This document shows positions 8,620 through 17,362 of a stretch of 33,877 nt of DNA, piece by piece. The stretch spans positions 12,734-46,610 of the forward strand of contig PLES01000054.1 in the NCBI GenBank assembly GCA_003137075.1, given 5' to 3'. Origin of the DNA: Solirubrobacterales bacterium. GTDB taxonomy: Bacteria > Actinomycetota > Thermoleophilia > Solirubrobacterales > Solirubrobacteraceae. The stretch's first letter is position 1. Every line of letters starts with the position of its first letter. The position numbers and the translations under genes were made by a program. The notes under the pieces were generated by a model. The model ran no database searches. It saw nothing but the letters and a program-made list of their open reading frames with translations, and was not told the DNA's origin.

Positions 8620-9627
8620 TCAGAAGAGACTCGCCTGAACCGTCGGCGGCTCTGGTTCCCGGCCCGCACTTACCACCTTCGGCTCGAGCTGCAAAACGCG
8701 GGCGAAGCGCTGCCTCGGCGGCATCATCGGCCCCTCCAGCAGCTTGGTGAGCTCGCGTCGCTCAGCCACCGGCAAGTAAGAGCGACGCCGGTAGAGCGAC
8801 TCGTACCGCGGCACCAGTTCCGGCCGCTGCTCCGACAGCCACTCCATGAAAACCTCCCTCACCCCCCGCCGTAGGTGCAGCGCGATTCCGCTGATGTAGC
8901 CGGCCCCCGCCTCCGTGGCGAGCCGCACCACCTCACGCACCTGCGCGGGCGAATCGTTGATCCCCGGCATCAGCGGCGCGATCAGCACCCCGGTCCTGAT
9001 GCCGGCCCGCGTCAGCTCGGCGACCGCTTCGAGCCGAGCCTTGGGGTTCGGAGTGCGCGGCTCGGTCGCGCGCCAGGCCTTCTGGTCAAGCGTTGGGATT
9101 GACAGCGCCGCGCTGAAATCGGTCACCGCGTCGAGCTCGGACATCAGGTCGAGGTCGCGCATCAGCAGCGGCGACTTGGTCAGTACCGAGCAGGGGTTAC
9201 GCGCGTCACGCATCGTCTGCCAGATGCCGCGCATCAGCTCGTAGCGCTTCTCCACCCACTGGTACGGGTCGGTGTTCGTTCCGAGCGCCACGTGCTCCCC
9301 CTGCCAGCTCTTGCGGGCGAGCTCCGCCCGCAGACGTTCAGGCGCGTTGACCTTGACGACGATCTCGCGCTCGAAGTCACGCCCGGCGTCAAAGCCGAGG
9401 TACTCATGGGTCGGGCGCGCGAAGCAGTACACGCAGGCATGGGTGCATCCCCGATAGGGGTTCACGGTCCAGCGGAACGGAACCTGGCTGGCTTCGGGTA
9501 CGCGGTTCAGGACCGACTTGGCGTGAACCTCGTAAAAGCGCGTGTCGATCGCCTCGGGAGCGTCGAAGTGGCGCACCGTGACGTCGTGGTACCCCGGCAG
9601 CCGCGGCTCCGCTTCCCGACCGATCAT
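8620..9627 (-). CDS. Rv2578c-like radical SAM protein (SplB-related)
   Basis: NPYRGCTHACVYCFARPTHEYLGFDAGRDFEREIVVKVNAPE, with CxxxCxxC; the ORF can extend to 9651 but that start lies inside the LexA-like palindrome. Confidence 0.9.
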   Translation of the reverse strand: MIGREAEPRLPGYHDVTVRHFDAPEAIDTRFYEVHAKSVLNRVPEASQVPFRWTVNPYRGCTHACVYCFARPTHEYLGFDAGRDFEREIVVKVNAPERLRAELARKSWQGEHVALGTNTDPYQWVEKRYELMRGIWQTMRDARNPCSVLTKSPLLMRDLDLMSELDAVTDFSAALSIPTLDQKAWRATEPRTPNPKARLEAVAELTRAGIRTGVLIAPLMPGINDSPAQVREVVRLATEAGAGYISGIALHLRRGVREVFMEWLSEQRPELVPRYESLYRRRSYLPVAERRELTKLLEGPMMPPRQRFARVLQLEPKVVSAGREPEPPTVQASLF

Positions 9628-9644
9628 CTGCTGCTCCCATCGCA

Positions 9645-9658
9645 CGAACATATGTTCG
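9645..9658. promoter_or_regulatory. LexA/SOS-box-like palindrome CGAACATATGTTCG
   Basis: Perfect 14-bp palindrome fitting the Gram-positive/actinobacterial consensus CGAAC-N4-GTTCG, immediately upstream of the radical SAM start. Confidence 0.8.
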
Positions 9659-9704
9659 CATACGGCGGGGACGGGTCGGACTCAGCGCCCGCGCACACGA
9701 CTGC

Positions 9705-10151
9705 TCAGGACGCCTCTACGGCCGCCTTGATGCGCAGCGCGAACGCCGGTGCGTCCTTGACGGCGGCCTTGGCCGCGAAGCCGACGAGTAGCTTGCCGAC
9801 GCCATGGCCCTCGAGCGTGTTGTGGATCGTGACCTTTGTCTGCGTGTCGCTGATCGCCTCGAGGTCGTAGCCACCCTCGGGGACCGTGACCGAGTTCTTC
9901 GAGCGCTCGACCCAGCGGAGCTTTGTGGGTGCCTCAAAGACGGTGATCTCGAACTTCCGGCTGGACTTCATGCCGGCATCCTTGACGGTGCTCTCGAAGA
10001 TCGTGCCAACGCCGCTCGGTCCCGCCGGCGTCTTGCGGATCTCCTGAACCCGGGGGCTGAACTTCGGGTCGTTGGTCCCCTCTGCCAGGAACGCGAACAC
10101 CTGATCAATCGGCTTGTCGATCACTGCTGACCCGCTGAATCCATGCGCCAT
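9705..10151 (-). CDS. SRPBCC / polyketide cyclase-like protein
   Basis: SGSAVIDKPIDQVFAFLAEGTNDPKFSPRVQEIRKT...GTIFESTVKDAGMKSSRKFEITVFEAPTKLRW is typical of SRPBCC. Confidence 0.9.
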   Translation of the reverse strand: MAHGFSGSAVIDKPIDQVFAFLAEGTNDPKFSPRVQEIRKTPAGPSGVGTIFESTVKDAGMKSSRKFEITVFEAPTKLRWVERSKNSVTVPEGGYDLEAISDTQTKVTIHNTLEGHGVGKLLVGFAAKAAVKDAPAFALRIKAAVEAS

Positions 10152-10222
10152 GCCGGTTCTGCTCCTCAGTTGATGACTCGTGTTGACTACACCCTAGTGA
10201 GAAGGCCGATCCGCCCGCGTGA

Positions 10223-10852
10223 TCAAGACGAGCACGAGGACCGGATGAAGCCAAGCGCGGTGAAGGCCCGCGCGTAGATCTCACGGATGACGTCCTGTTT
10301 GTGAGCGTTGTACGCCTCCACGTCGCCGCCCGCTGCGCTGATCTGCGCCGATGCGTCGCGTTTCGCGCTCAGGTAGAGCTCGCAGTCGGCTGGGTTGGCA
10401 CGCAGCCAGTCCCGGAAGATCACATGGCGGGCCGACTCTGCACAGTCCGGAGACCAGACGTGAAGGTTGCAGCGCGGCTCAGCGTGGCGCAGCAGCCGAT
10501 GCTCGTACCACCAGGGTTCGCGGATCACCAGCTCGAAACCGTGAAGCTCAAGCGCCGGCACGTAGCTCGCTTCATCGGTCCCATCGGCAACCGTGAGGTC
10601 GATGTCAATCGTCGGCTTGGCGGCAAGGCCAGGCACCGAAGTCGACCCGACATGGTCCAGCGCCAGCACCGCCGGGCCGAGCGCAGCCCTGATCCGGCGA
10701 GCCAAGGTTTCGTAAAGCTCGGGCCAGGCCGGATCGTAAGGCGCCAGCCCCAGCTCAGTCGTCGGCCCGTGCGCGCCGACGAAGTGGCTCTGACCCTCCG
10801 GGGCCTGCGCCGCGTTGAAAGTGACGATCTCCGCGGCACTCAGCATCTCCAT
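10223..10852 (-). CDS. GrpB family (nucleotidyltransferase-like) protein
   Basis: LAPYDPAWPELYETLARRIRAALGPAVLALDHVGSTSVPGLAAKPTIDIDLTV is the GrpB signature. Start between 10846 and 10852 preferred over 10900. Confidence 0.92.
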   Translation of the reverse strand: MEMLSAAEIVTFNAAQAPEGQSHFVGAHGPTTELGLAPYDPAWPELYETLARRIRAALGPAVLALDHVGSTSVPGLAAKPTIDIDLTVADGTDEASYVPALELHGFELVIREPWWYEHRLLRHAEPRCNLHVWSPDCAESARHVIFRDWLRANPADCELYLSAKRDASAQISAAGGDVEAYNAHKQDVIREIYARAFTALGFIRSSCSS

Positions 10853-10881
10853 ATGATCGTGTGCGAGACAAGGAGAAGACT

Positions 10882-11745
10882 TTGAGCAAAAGAATCGCAC
10901 TCACCGGAGGCAGCGGCAAGGCCGGGCGCGTCGTCGCCGCTGACCTGCTGGAGCACGGCTACGAGGTGCTCAACATCGACACGCGGCCCTCACCTGAATC
11001 ACCCAACCCCGATGCGCCGGTGCCGTTCTACCGGGCCGACCTGACCGACTATGGACAGACGCTGGAGGCGATCAGCGGCGGAGACGGCTGGGCCCCGCTC
11101 GACACCGTGGTGCACCTCGCGGCGATCCCGTCACCTGTGCACGGAACGCCGGAGCACACCTTCCGAACCAACATCACCAGCACCTACAACGTCTTCTCGG
11201 CGGCCGCCAGACTCGGCATCAAGCGCGTGGTCTGGGCGTCGAGCGAAACCACGCTCGGGCTCCCGTTCGACCGCGCGCCGGATTACGCGCCGGTTGATGA
11301 GGCGCACATGTACCCGGAGACCAGTTACGCGCTCTCAAAGGTCCTGGGTGAAGAGATGGCCAGGCAGTTCAGCCGCCGGTTCGCAACGACGATCATCGGC
11401 CTGCGCTTCTCGAACATCATGGTTCGCGAGGACTACAAGAACTTCCCCAAGTACTGGGATGACCCGAGCCTCAGGCGCTGGAACCTCTGGGGCTACGTCG
11501 ACGAGAGCCACGTCAATGAGAGCGTGCGACTCGCGCTCGACGCCGAGATCTCGGGCGCCGACAGCTTCATCATCGCGGCCGCAGACACCGTCATGAAACG
11601 CCCGAGCCGTGAGCTGATGGCCGAGTCGTTCCCGGATGTGCCTGTCGCGGAACACGTGAGCGGGTTCGACACGCTGCTCGACATCCGCAAGGCCCGCTCA
11701 GTGCTCGGCTACACGGCGCCGTTCAGCTGGCGCGAGCTCTTCTGA
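10882..11745 (+). CDS. NAD(P)-dependent epimerase/dehydratase (extended SDR)
   Basis: KRIALTGGSGKAGRVVAADLL Rossmann motif, YALSKVLGEEM (YxxxK). TTG start at 10882 preceded by AAGGAGAAG. Confidence 0.92.
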   Translation: MSKRIALTGGSGKAGRVVAADLLEHGYEVLNIDTRPSPESPNPDAPVPFYRADLTDYGQTLEAISGGDGWAPLDTVVHLAAIPSPVHGTPEHTFRTNITSTYNVFSAAARLGIKRVVWASSETTLGLPFDRAPDYAPVDEAHMYPETSYALSKVLGEEMARQFSRRFATTIIGLRFSNIMVREDYKNFPKYWDDPSLRRWNLWGYVDESHVNESVRLALDAEISGADSFIIAAADTVMKRPSRELMAESFPDVPVAEHVSGFDTLLDIRKARSVLGYTAPFSWRELF

Positions 11746-11800
11746 GCGCAGCCGGTTTGCGGCGGGCCGCCGCGGCTCCGCGGTATCGATAGGCGGCACC

Positions 11801-11828
11801 GTCCCTCTCACCAGCGGGTGAGAGGGAC
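11801..11828. terminator. bidirectional hairpin terminator between convergent genes
   Basis: GTCCCTCTCACC-AGCG-GGTGAGAGGGAC, 12-bp perfect stem. Confidence 0.7.
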
Positions 11829-11838
11829 GACGGCAACG

Positions 11839-12513
11839 TCAGGCCGCGTGGGTCTCGCCCGGCTCGAGCACCACCACGTTCGACGTGGTGGCCGATTCGA
11901 CGTCGGCCTTGAATGCGTGCGCGTCGGCCGCTATCGCGGGGAAGGTGTTGTAGTGGCACGGGATCACGGTCTTGGCGTCGATCAGGCCGACCGCGTCGAC
12001 GGCGTCGAAGCGGTCCATCGTGTAGTGGCCGCCGATGCAGAGCAGCGCGAAATCGATCGGGTGGCGCTTGCCGACCAGCTGCAGGTCGGAGAAGAGGCCG
12101 GTGTCGCCGACGTGGTAGACGATCGTGTCCTTGAAGTTGATCAGCAGCCCCGCGGGCGTGCTGACCGTGCCCTTCGGGGTCGTCGAGGTGTGCCAGGCAG
12201 GCACCATCTTCACCCAGCCCCAGCCGAACGTGACGGTGCCGCCGATGTTGATGTCGAGGACCTCGATGCCCTCCTGACCAAGCTCCGCCGCCAGCTCCAC
12301 GATCGCCAGCACCGGCGCGCCGGTGCGCTTGGAGATCGCGACCGAGTCACCAACGTGGTCACCGTGGCCGTGCGTCAGCAGGATCGTTGTCGCCTGGACC
12401 TCGTCGGCGGTGATCGCCGCCGTGGGATTGCCTGTCAAGAACGGGTCGATCAGTACGGTCGTGTCGCCATCGGAGAGCGTGAACGCCGCGTGGCCGAGAT
12501 ACCTGATTTCCAT
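11839..12513 (-). CDS. UPF0173-type metal-dependent hydrolase (metallo-beta-lactamase fold)
   Basis: MEIRYLGHAAFTLSDGDTTVLIDPFLTGNP...ILLTHGHGDHVGD...VPAWHTSTT. Confidence 0.93.
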   Translation of the reverse strand: MEIRYLGHAAFTLSDGDTTVLIDPFLTGNPTAAITADEVQATTILLTHGHGDHVGDSVAISKRTGAPVLAIVELAAELGQEGIEVLDINIGGTVTFGWGWVKMVPAWHTSTTPKGTVSTPAGLLINFKDTIVYHVGDTGLFSDLQLVGKRHPIDFALLCIGGHYTMDRFDAVDAVGLIDAKTVIPCHYNTFPAIAADAHAFKADVESATTSNVVVLEPGETHAA

Positions 12514-12519
12514 GGATTT

Positions 12520-12867
12520 CTAGTCCTTCCGATCGGTGGTGTCAGAAGTGGTCCCATCGCCCGCGTAACGCAACTCGCGAGCGAGCTCGAAGCCGACAGC
12601 GACGCCGACGAGCATGCTCAGTCGCGTCTCCTCGGCGAACAGCGTCCGGATCGCCGTGAGGCGATGATGCGGCTCCTCGATCGCGAGCGCGTCCTTGATC
12701 GCCGCCTCATGGGCGGTGTCGAACCAGCCGCCCTCGTGCAGCGCGCCGGCCAATAGCTTCTGCAGCCCGGGCGCAAGACGCGAGACCACGTCCTGTGCGG
12801 CGTTCAGACGGCCGGGGTCGCTGAGCGCGTTTACGGCCGCGTCGAGTTCAGCGTCGGTGAAGCTCAC
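12520..12867 (-). CDS. hypothetical protein (115 aa)
   Basis: Abuts the hydrolase gene; plausible helical protein MSFTDAELDAAVNALSDPGRLNAAQDVVSRLAPGLQKLL. Confidence 0.7.
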   Translation of the reverse strand: MSFTDAELDAAVNALSDPGRLNAAQDVVSRLAPGLQKLLAGALHEGGWFDTAHEAAIKDALAIEEPHHRLTAIRTLFAEETRLSMLVGVAVGFELARELRYAGDGTTSDTTDRKD

Positions 12868-12903
12868 TTGTTCAGGGTCGCAGATCCGGACGCGCGGCCG
12901 GGG

Positions 12904-13677
12904 TCAGACCGGATGGATCTTCGCCAGCAGGTAACCGAGTGTGACGCCCGCGGCCACGCCGACGCCACCCGCGGCCCAGCTCGCCTGGCCGAAGAGGACC
13001 GTGCTGGTCGCCAGCGGCATCAGGATCATGACCAGCGCCAGCACGCCAGCGCCGAGCAGGTCGCCGTCGATCTCCTGCTTACGTGTCAGCCGCCTCAGGT
13101 CGGGAACCGCCCACGCCACCAACAGGGCCAACGCCGCGCCGTTGGCGCCGCTGATCGGCTGTGAGCTCGCGAGGCCGCCAACCGCGATCCCGCCAACTCC
13201 CCCGATCAGGAACAGCGCAACCACCACGATCGGTCCGTGACGGCGTTCCATCAGCGTCCCGAAGAGCCCGATAATTCCCAGCGCCACAAACGCGTAGCCG
13301 GTGTTGGTGTAGATGAAAGGCGCGACGAAGGTGCGCCACCACTGGCTCTCGAGGTGGTTCCAGACCACCAGGTTGATCAGGGAGACGGCGCCGGTGCGCC
13401 AGATCAGGCAGCCGAGCACACCGAGGATCAGCAGCACGATCGTCGCGTACGGATGCGAGTCATGTCTGATCCCCGGGATCTCACCGCGACGCAGCCGCGG
13501 GAGTGACGGTGCCGGGGGTCTGCGGCTGATCTTTTCGGAGATCCGGCCATGTCGATCGAGCTTGGGCGCGCGTTTACGCAACCGGTTGCCGCAGTACGGG
13601 CACTCGGTGATGTAAGGGCTCACTTCGGACCCGCAGTTCTTGCAGATCACGAAGAGATCTGGGCCGCCGGCGCTCAC
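12904..13677 (-). CDS. rhomboid-like membrane protein with N-terminal zinc ribbon
   Basis: CKNCGSEVSPYITECPYCGNRL zinc ribbon, then multi-TM region with WRTFVAPFIYTN, GLFGTLMERRHG, SGANGAALALL. Confidence 0.85.
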   Translation of the reverse strand: MSAGGPDLFVICKNCGSEVSPYITECPYCGNRLRKRAPKLDRHGRISEKISRRPPAPSLPRLRRGEIPGIRHDSHPYATIVLLILGVLGCLIWRTGAVSLINLVVWNHLESQWWRTFVAPFIYTNTGYAFVALGIIGLFGTLMERRHGPIVVVALFLIGGVGGIAVGGLASSQPISGANGAALALLVAWAVPDLRRLTRKQEIDGDLLGAGVLALVMILMPLATSTVLFGQASWAAGGVGVAAGVTLGYLLAKIHPV

Positions 13678-13778
13678 CAGCCGAAGTTTAGGGAGTGTGA
13701 CCTAGCGAATCCCAGGCCGCCGACAGGATTAGACTCGCCCCCAGGAAAACTTTCGTATCTCCGACTGAGGTGGACTAA

Positions 13779-14699
13779 ATGCCATTGGGCTACGACGGCA
13801 GTTTGTACATCCTTGCTTTTGATCATCGAGGCTCGTTTCAGAAGAACATGTTCGGCATCCAAGGCGATGCGGACGCGGAACAAACCGAGACGATCGCCGA
13901 CACAAAGCGGCTGATCTTCGAAGGGATGACGCAGGCGGTAACGCGCGGCGCCCATCCCGACTCGACCGGCGTGCTCGTCGACGAGCAGTTCGGCAGTGAC
14001 GTGCCGGCGCGCGCCCGCGACGCCGGGCTGCGCCTGGCGATGCCGGTCGAGAAGTCAGGCCAGAACGAGTTCGACTTCCAATACGGGGACGACGACTTCC
14101 CAGCCCACATCGAGAAGTACAACCCCGACTTCGCGAAGGTTCTGGTCCGGTACAACGTGGGTGATGACGCGGAGATGAACGAACGCCAGCTCGAGCGTCT
14201 CAAACGCCTCGCCGACTGGCTGCACGAGCACGATCGCAAGTTCCTGTTTGAGCTGCTGGTGCCTGCGACTGAGGAGCAGCTGGCTTCGGTCGACGGCAGC
14301 GCCGACCGCTACGACGCTGAACTGCGGCCGGAGCTGATGCGCGAGTCAATTGAGGCGATCCAGAACTACGGGATCGAAGTCGACATCTGGAAGATCGAAG
14401 GCCTCGACGCCCAATCGGATGCGGACATGCTCGCGCGCCAGGCCCGTTCCGGCGCCGGCCGCGAGGGCGTGACCTGCGTGCTGCTCGGCCGCGGCGCCTC
14501 AACCGAGAAGGTCGAACAGTGGCTGCAGGCGGCGGCTCCGGTGACCGGCTTCATCGGCTTCGCGATCGGCCGTTCGATCTGGTGGGACGCCCTACGCGGC
14601 TACCTTGACAAAACGCTAACGCGCGATCAAGCGGTGACACAGGTGGCCGACAACTACCTGCACTTCGTGAAGGTTTACGAGGACGCGCTGCCGGGCTGA
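13779..14699 (+). CDS. DUF2090 domain protein (IolC C-terminal/aldolase-like)
   Basis: LYILAFDHRGSFQKNMFG..., VEKSGQNEFDFQYG, FLFELLVPATEEQL, GFIGFAIGRSIWWDAL. Confidence 0.85.
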   Translation: MPLGYDGSLYILAFDHRGSFQKNMFGIQGDADAEQTETIADTKRLIFEGMTQAVTRGAHPDSTGVLVDEQFGSDVPARARDAGLRLAMPVEKSGQNEFDFQYGDDDFPAHIEKYNPDFAKVLVRYNVGDDAEMNERQLERLKRLADWLHEHDRKFLFELLVPATEEQLASVDGSADRYDAELRPELMRESIEAIQNYGIEVDIWKIEGLDAQSDADMLARQARSGAGREGVTCVLLGRGASTEKVEQWLQAAAPVTGFIGFAIGRSIWWDALRGYLDKTLTRDQAVTQVADNYLHFVKVYEDALPG

Positions 14700-14716
14700 G
14701 CACAATCTGCCCGGGT

Positions 14717-15019
14717 GTGGAAAGACCTACCGTCGCCCGCACCCGGGTAATCCGCTACTTTTCGCCGTCGATGTCAACCATGAAGATGCGGCAGAGCCTT
14801 GCTCAGATCGAGCAAGAATTCCTCGTTCAGCGTGAGATCGAGGAACAGCGCCGCGTACACCTCCAGCGGACCGCAGCGGTTCGCTCCCGGCAGCGCTGGC
14901 ATGCGCGCGAACGCAAGCGCAGCTCAATGCGCTTCTACGTACTCGCCTTGACGCTCGTGTTGACGGTTGTACTGGTGACCGTCGCGATGTTCGCGACGCT
15001 CTACCTGCTGCTCGCGTAG
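14717..15019 (+). CDS. small single-TM hypothetical protein
   Basis: Basic, coiled-coil-like N-terminus followed by FYVLALTLVLTVVLVTVAMFATLYLLLA. Start may be 14717 (GTG) or 14771 (ATG). Confidence 0.6.
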   Translation: MERPTVARTRVIRYFSPSMSTMKMRQSLAQIEQEFLVQREIEEQRRVHLQRTAAVRSRQRWHARERKRSSMRFYVLALTLVLTVVLVTVAMFATLYLLLA

Positions 15020-15180
15020 AAGACGCGCTGCAGGACCTACTTACTGCGGGGCGGCGGGACTGGACTTCGCTTGCCGCGGTTACTCCTACCTGCCGCGCTT
15101 GCGTCTACTCGCCCGCGGTCACTGCTGGGAGCCGTCGGTAGGCACAAGCGGGCATGCCGCTTGGCCACGACCTGCGACGG

Positions 15181-15420
15181 CTACGGACCTACGGACTCGC
15201 CAAGGCCCTGAAGGGCGGCGTCCACCTCTGCGGTGACATCATTGGCGGCGGCAAGAGACTCGTCCTGGATCTCCAGGTAGACCTCTTTGCGAAACACCGG
15301 CACATCGCGCGGCGCTTGGATACCAATCCGGACCTTCTCGCCGACGATCGCCAACACCGAAACCTCGATGTTGTCGCCGATCATGATGCTCTGATTTGAC
15401 TTCCGTGTTAATACCAGCAT
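15181..15420 (-). CDS. csrA: CsrA/RsmA carbon storage regulator
   Basis: [54 protein letters not shown] is canonical CsrA. The true start is internal to ORF 15181..15531. Confidence 0.96.
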   Translation of the reverse strand: MLVLTRKSNQSIMIGDNIEVSVLAIVGEKVRIGIQAPRDVPVFRKEVYLEIQDESLAAANDVTAEVDAALQGLGESVGP

Positions 15421-15569
15421 CCCGAAAAACGCCTCCCTGCTCGAGAATGGGTGAAGGTTGAGTATGCCTACCCGGCCCCGAGCATGCCGGCCAGCCCTCC
15501 GGCAGCATATCGCCCACGGCTGACCGTACACAAGTAGTTTGGACTCTCCGTTGTATGCTCGGGCGTTCT

Positions 15570-16118
15570 ATGCCAAGAAGATCGTTGCGACCGGAGCTGA
15601 ACAGAATCCGCGCCTGGGTGCGTCAAGGACGCACCGACGCCTGGATCGCACACCAGCTCGAGGTCACAGTCCAACAGATCCAAGCCTTCAAGCGTGAGAA
15701 TGCGCTGGAGCCAGATGCCGATCCCGACACCGCCGTCGCCTCCGTCGATTTTGACGATGAGATCGACCTGCGGGCCGAGGACGACGCTCTGATCGCCGCT
15801 GAACTTGACGCTGAGGCGGAAGCCGCAGCAGCCGATGGTGATGGCGACGATGAAGACAGTGATAAGCCGAGACGCCGGCGTGGCCGGCGCGGTGGTCGTA
15901 CAGCCGGGCGCGGTAAGCGCAACGGCAGCGGCCCGCTCGAGGCCACTTTCGATCACGGCGAAGAGGGAATCGGGCTTTGGCTCGACCCTGCCGTGCAGGA
16001 CGATCCTGTCTACGCCGAATACTGGGCCGGACACCGACCCGTAGAAGTGTTGATTGAAGAGGATCGCATCGTCATCCGGCGTGCCGGTGGCGAGGAGTCC
16101 GAAGACTCCGAAGACTGA
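15570..16118 (+). CDS. hypothetical protein with N-terminal HTH-like segment, acidic middle and RGR/RGG-rich basic region
   Basis: MPRRSLRPELNRIRAWVRQGRTDAWIAHQLEVTVQQIQAFKREN, acidic stretch, KPRRRRGRRGGRTAGRGKRNG, conserved-looking C-terminal GLWLDPAVQDDPVYAEYWAGHRPVEVLIEEDRIVIRR. Confidence 0.8.
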   Translation: MPRRSLRPELNRIRAWVRQGRTDAWIAHQLEVTVQQIQAFKRENALEPDADPDTAVASVDFDDEIDLRAEDDALIAAELDAEAEAAAADGDGDDEDSDKPRRRRGRRGGRTAGRGKRNGSGPLEATFDHGEEGIGLWLDPAVQDDPVYAEYWAGHRPVEVLIEEDRIVIRRAGGEESEDSED

Positions 16119-16125
16119 CGCGTGC

Positions 16126-16163
16126 CGGGGTGGGTTGGGCGCTCACGCGCCCAACCCACCCCG
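16126..16163. terminator. strong hairpin terminator between convergent genes
   Basis: CGGGGTGGGTTGGGCGC-TCAC-GCGCCCAACCCACCCCG, 17-bp perfect stem. Confidence 0.8.
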
Positions 16164-16228
16164 TTCGCTAAATACTGACGGCTCACCGCCGATCCCCCGC
16201 GCCTGACGTTCGCGTGCCCGGCGCTCGC

Positions 16229-16280
16229 CTGGTGCTTGCGCGGTGGCCTGGTGTGCTTGCGCGGTGGCCTGGTGCGTGCC
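16229..16280. repeat. short imperfect tandem repeat of about 19-21 bp
   Basis: CTGGTGCTTGCGCGGTGGC, CTGGTGTGCTTGCGCGGTGGC, CTGGTGCGTGCC. Confidence 0.7.
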
Positions 16281-16341
16281 TGCCACGCGCTCACTGGGCG
16301 CGCGCAGCGGCCTCGGGCGCGAACGCCGCGGCCTCGAGGCG

Positions 16342-16707
16342 CTAACCGGCCTCCTCGTCCTCTCCGCGCCGCTGTCCGCCTCCGTAGTCGACTGCGCGGT
16401 GCGCATACCTGGAGAAGGCCGCTCCTGCGACCACGGACATGTCCCACGCCTCGGGCGAGCCCGGCGCCGTGCGGTACGCGAGCTCATAGCACCAGTCGGT
16501 GCCGTGATCGAGGTAGTAGGCGGTCAGCTCATCGACCGAGAACTTGCCGCCGAGGCGACGGCGCAGCTCGGGCAGGATCTCAGCCACAACCCGCTCATAG
16601 GCCTGGCGCTCAGCGGGCTCGGCCGCATGAATGCGGCGTTCACCGTCCTCCCAGAGGCCGGCGAGGTGTTCGAAGCTAAGCGTTCTCTGACTTGGGTGGT
16701 CGGGCAC
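16342..16707 (-). CDS. hypothetical protein (121 aa)
   Basis: FEHLAGLWEDGERRIHAAEPAERQAYERVVAEILPELRRRLGGKFSVDELTAYYLDHGTDWCYELAYRTAPGSPEAWDMSVVAGAAFSRYAHRAVDYGGG has coding-like composition; sits directly after ftsB. Confidence 0.75.
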   Translation of the reverse strand: MPDHPSQRTLSFEHLAGLWEDGERRIHAAEPAERQAYERVVAEILPELRRRLGGKFSVDELTAYYLDHGTDWCYELAYRTAPGSPEAWDMSVVAGAAFSRYAHRAVDYGGGQRRGEDEEAG

Positions 16708-16865
16708 AGAGAGTGGTGGTTGCTGTATGGCGGACGCAGGATCGCTGACGCGGGAGCCTGGTGCAGCATCGCCGCGCGGCGAGCTGACGCGGACCGGTCG
16801 TCATTCGGGGCCGTGCGACGCCGCCAGGGAGCCGCCAGACCGCCGAGTATTTACGTTACAGCCCG

Positions 16866-17252
16866 CTAGTGGCCGGAGGACGGCCGGATCACGACGTACG
16901 TGCGCTCGCCGGCCATCACCATGCCCAGGTGGCGCGCGTCGCGCACGATCGTCGCAGGCTGGTTGAGGCCCTGCTCGCGATCACGCAGCTGGCGGTTCTG
17001 CTGCTTGAGGGCCTGGAGCGTCGCGCCCTCGGCGGAGGCCTGCTGCTGGGCCGAGTACATCGAGAGGCCCGCCTTGACGCCGATCCAGCCGACCAGGCAG
17101 AAGACGAGCACCATCACGCTGCGGAACTTGCGATCCCAGCCGACCTTCGACTTCGGCAGCCGCTGCGAAACCTCGCGCGGCCGGGGCGCGGCCCGCTGCT
17201 GACGCGCCGTTTGGGCCTTACGTGCTGCTGAACTCTGACCGGTGGACGCCAT
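16866..17252 (-). CDS. ftsB: FtsB/DivIC septum formation initiator family protein
   Basis: Basic N-terminus, single TM, coiled coil (EGATLQALKQQNRQLRDREQGL), then PATIVRDARHLGMVMAGERTYVV. Confidence 0.9.
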   Translation of the reverse strand: MASTGQSSAARKAQTARQQRAAPRPREVSQRLPKSKVGWDRKFRSVMVLVFCLVGWIGVKAGLSMYSAQQQASAEGATLQALKQQNRQLRDREQGLNQPATIVRDARHLGMVMAGERTYVVIRPSSGH

Positions 17253-17362
17253 GCCTTCCGCACTTTGTTCGACAGCGCCAGAGTCCTTCCTGCCGCAATC
17301 AGAGTTGCAAGCAAACGCTCAGGGTGAGGCGCGGCCTTCGAGCGCCGCTCTGAAACGCCCGA

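Noticed and set aside
11818-12756. 312-aa plus-strand ORF opposite the UPF0173 hydrolase
   Set aside because: Spans two minus-strand genes and a terminator; Arg/Asp/Val-biased antisense composition.
16229-16280. Short tandem repeat considered as CRISPR or as a coding heptad (HQATAQA x2)
   Set aside because: Only about two units, no spacers; the alternative frame gives an unlikely protein. Kept only as a minor repeat.
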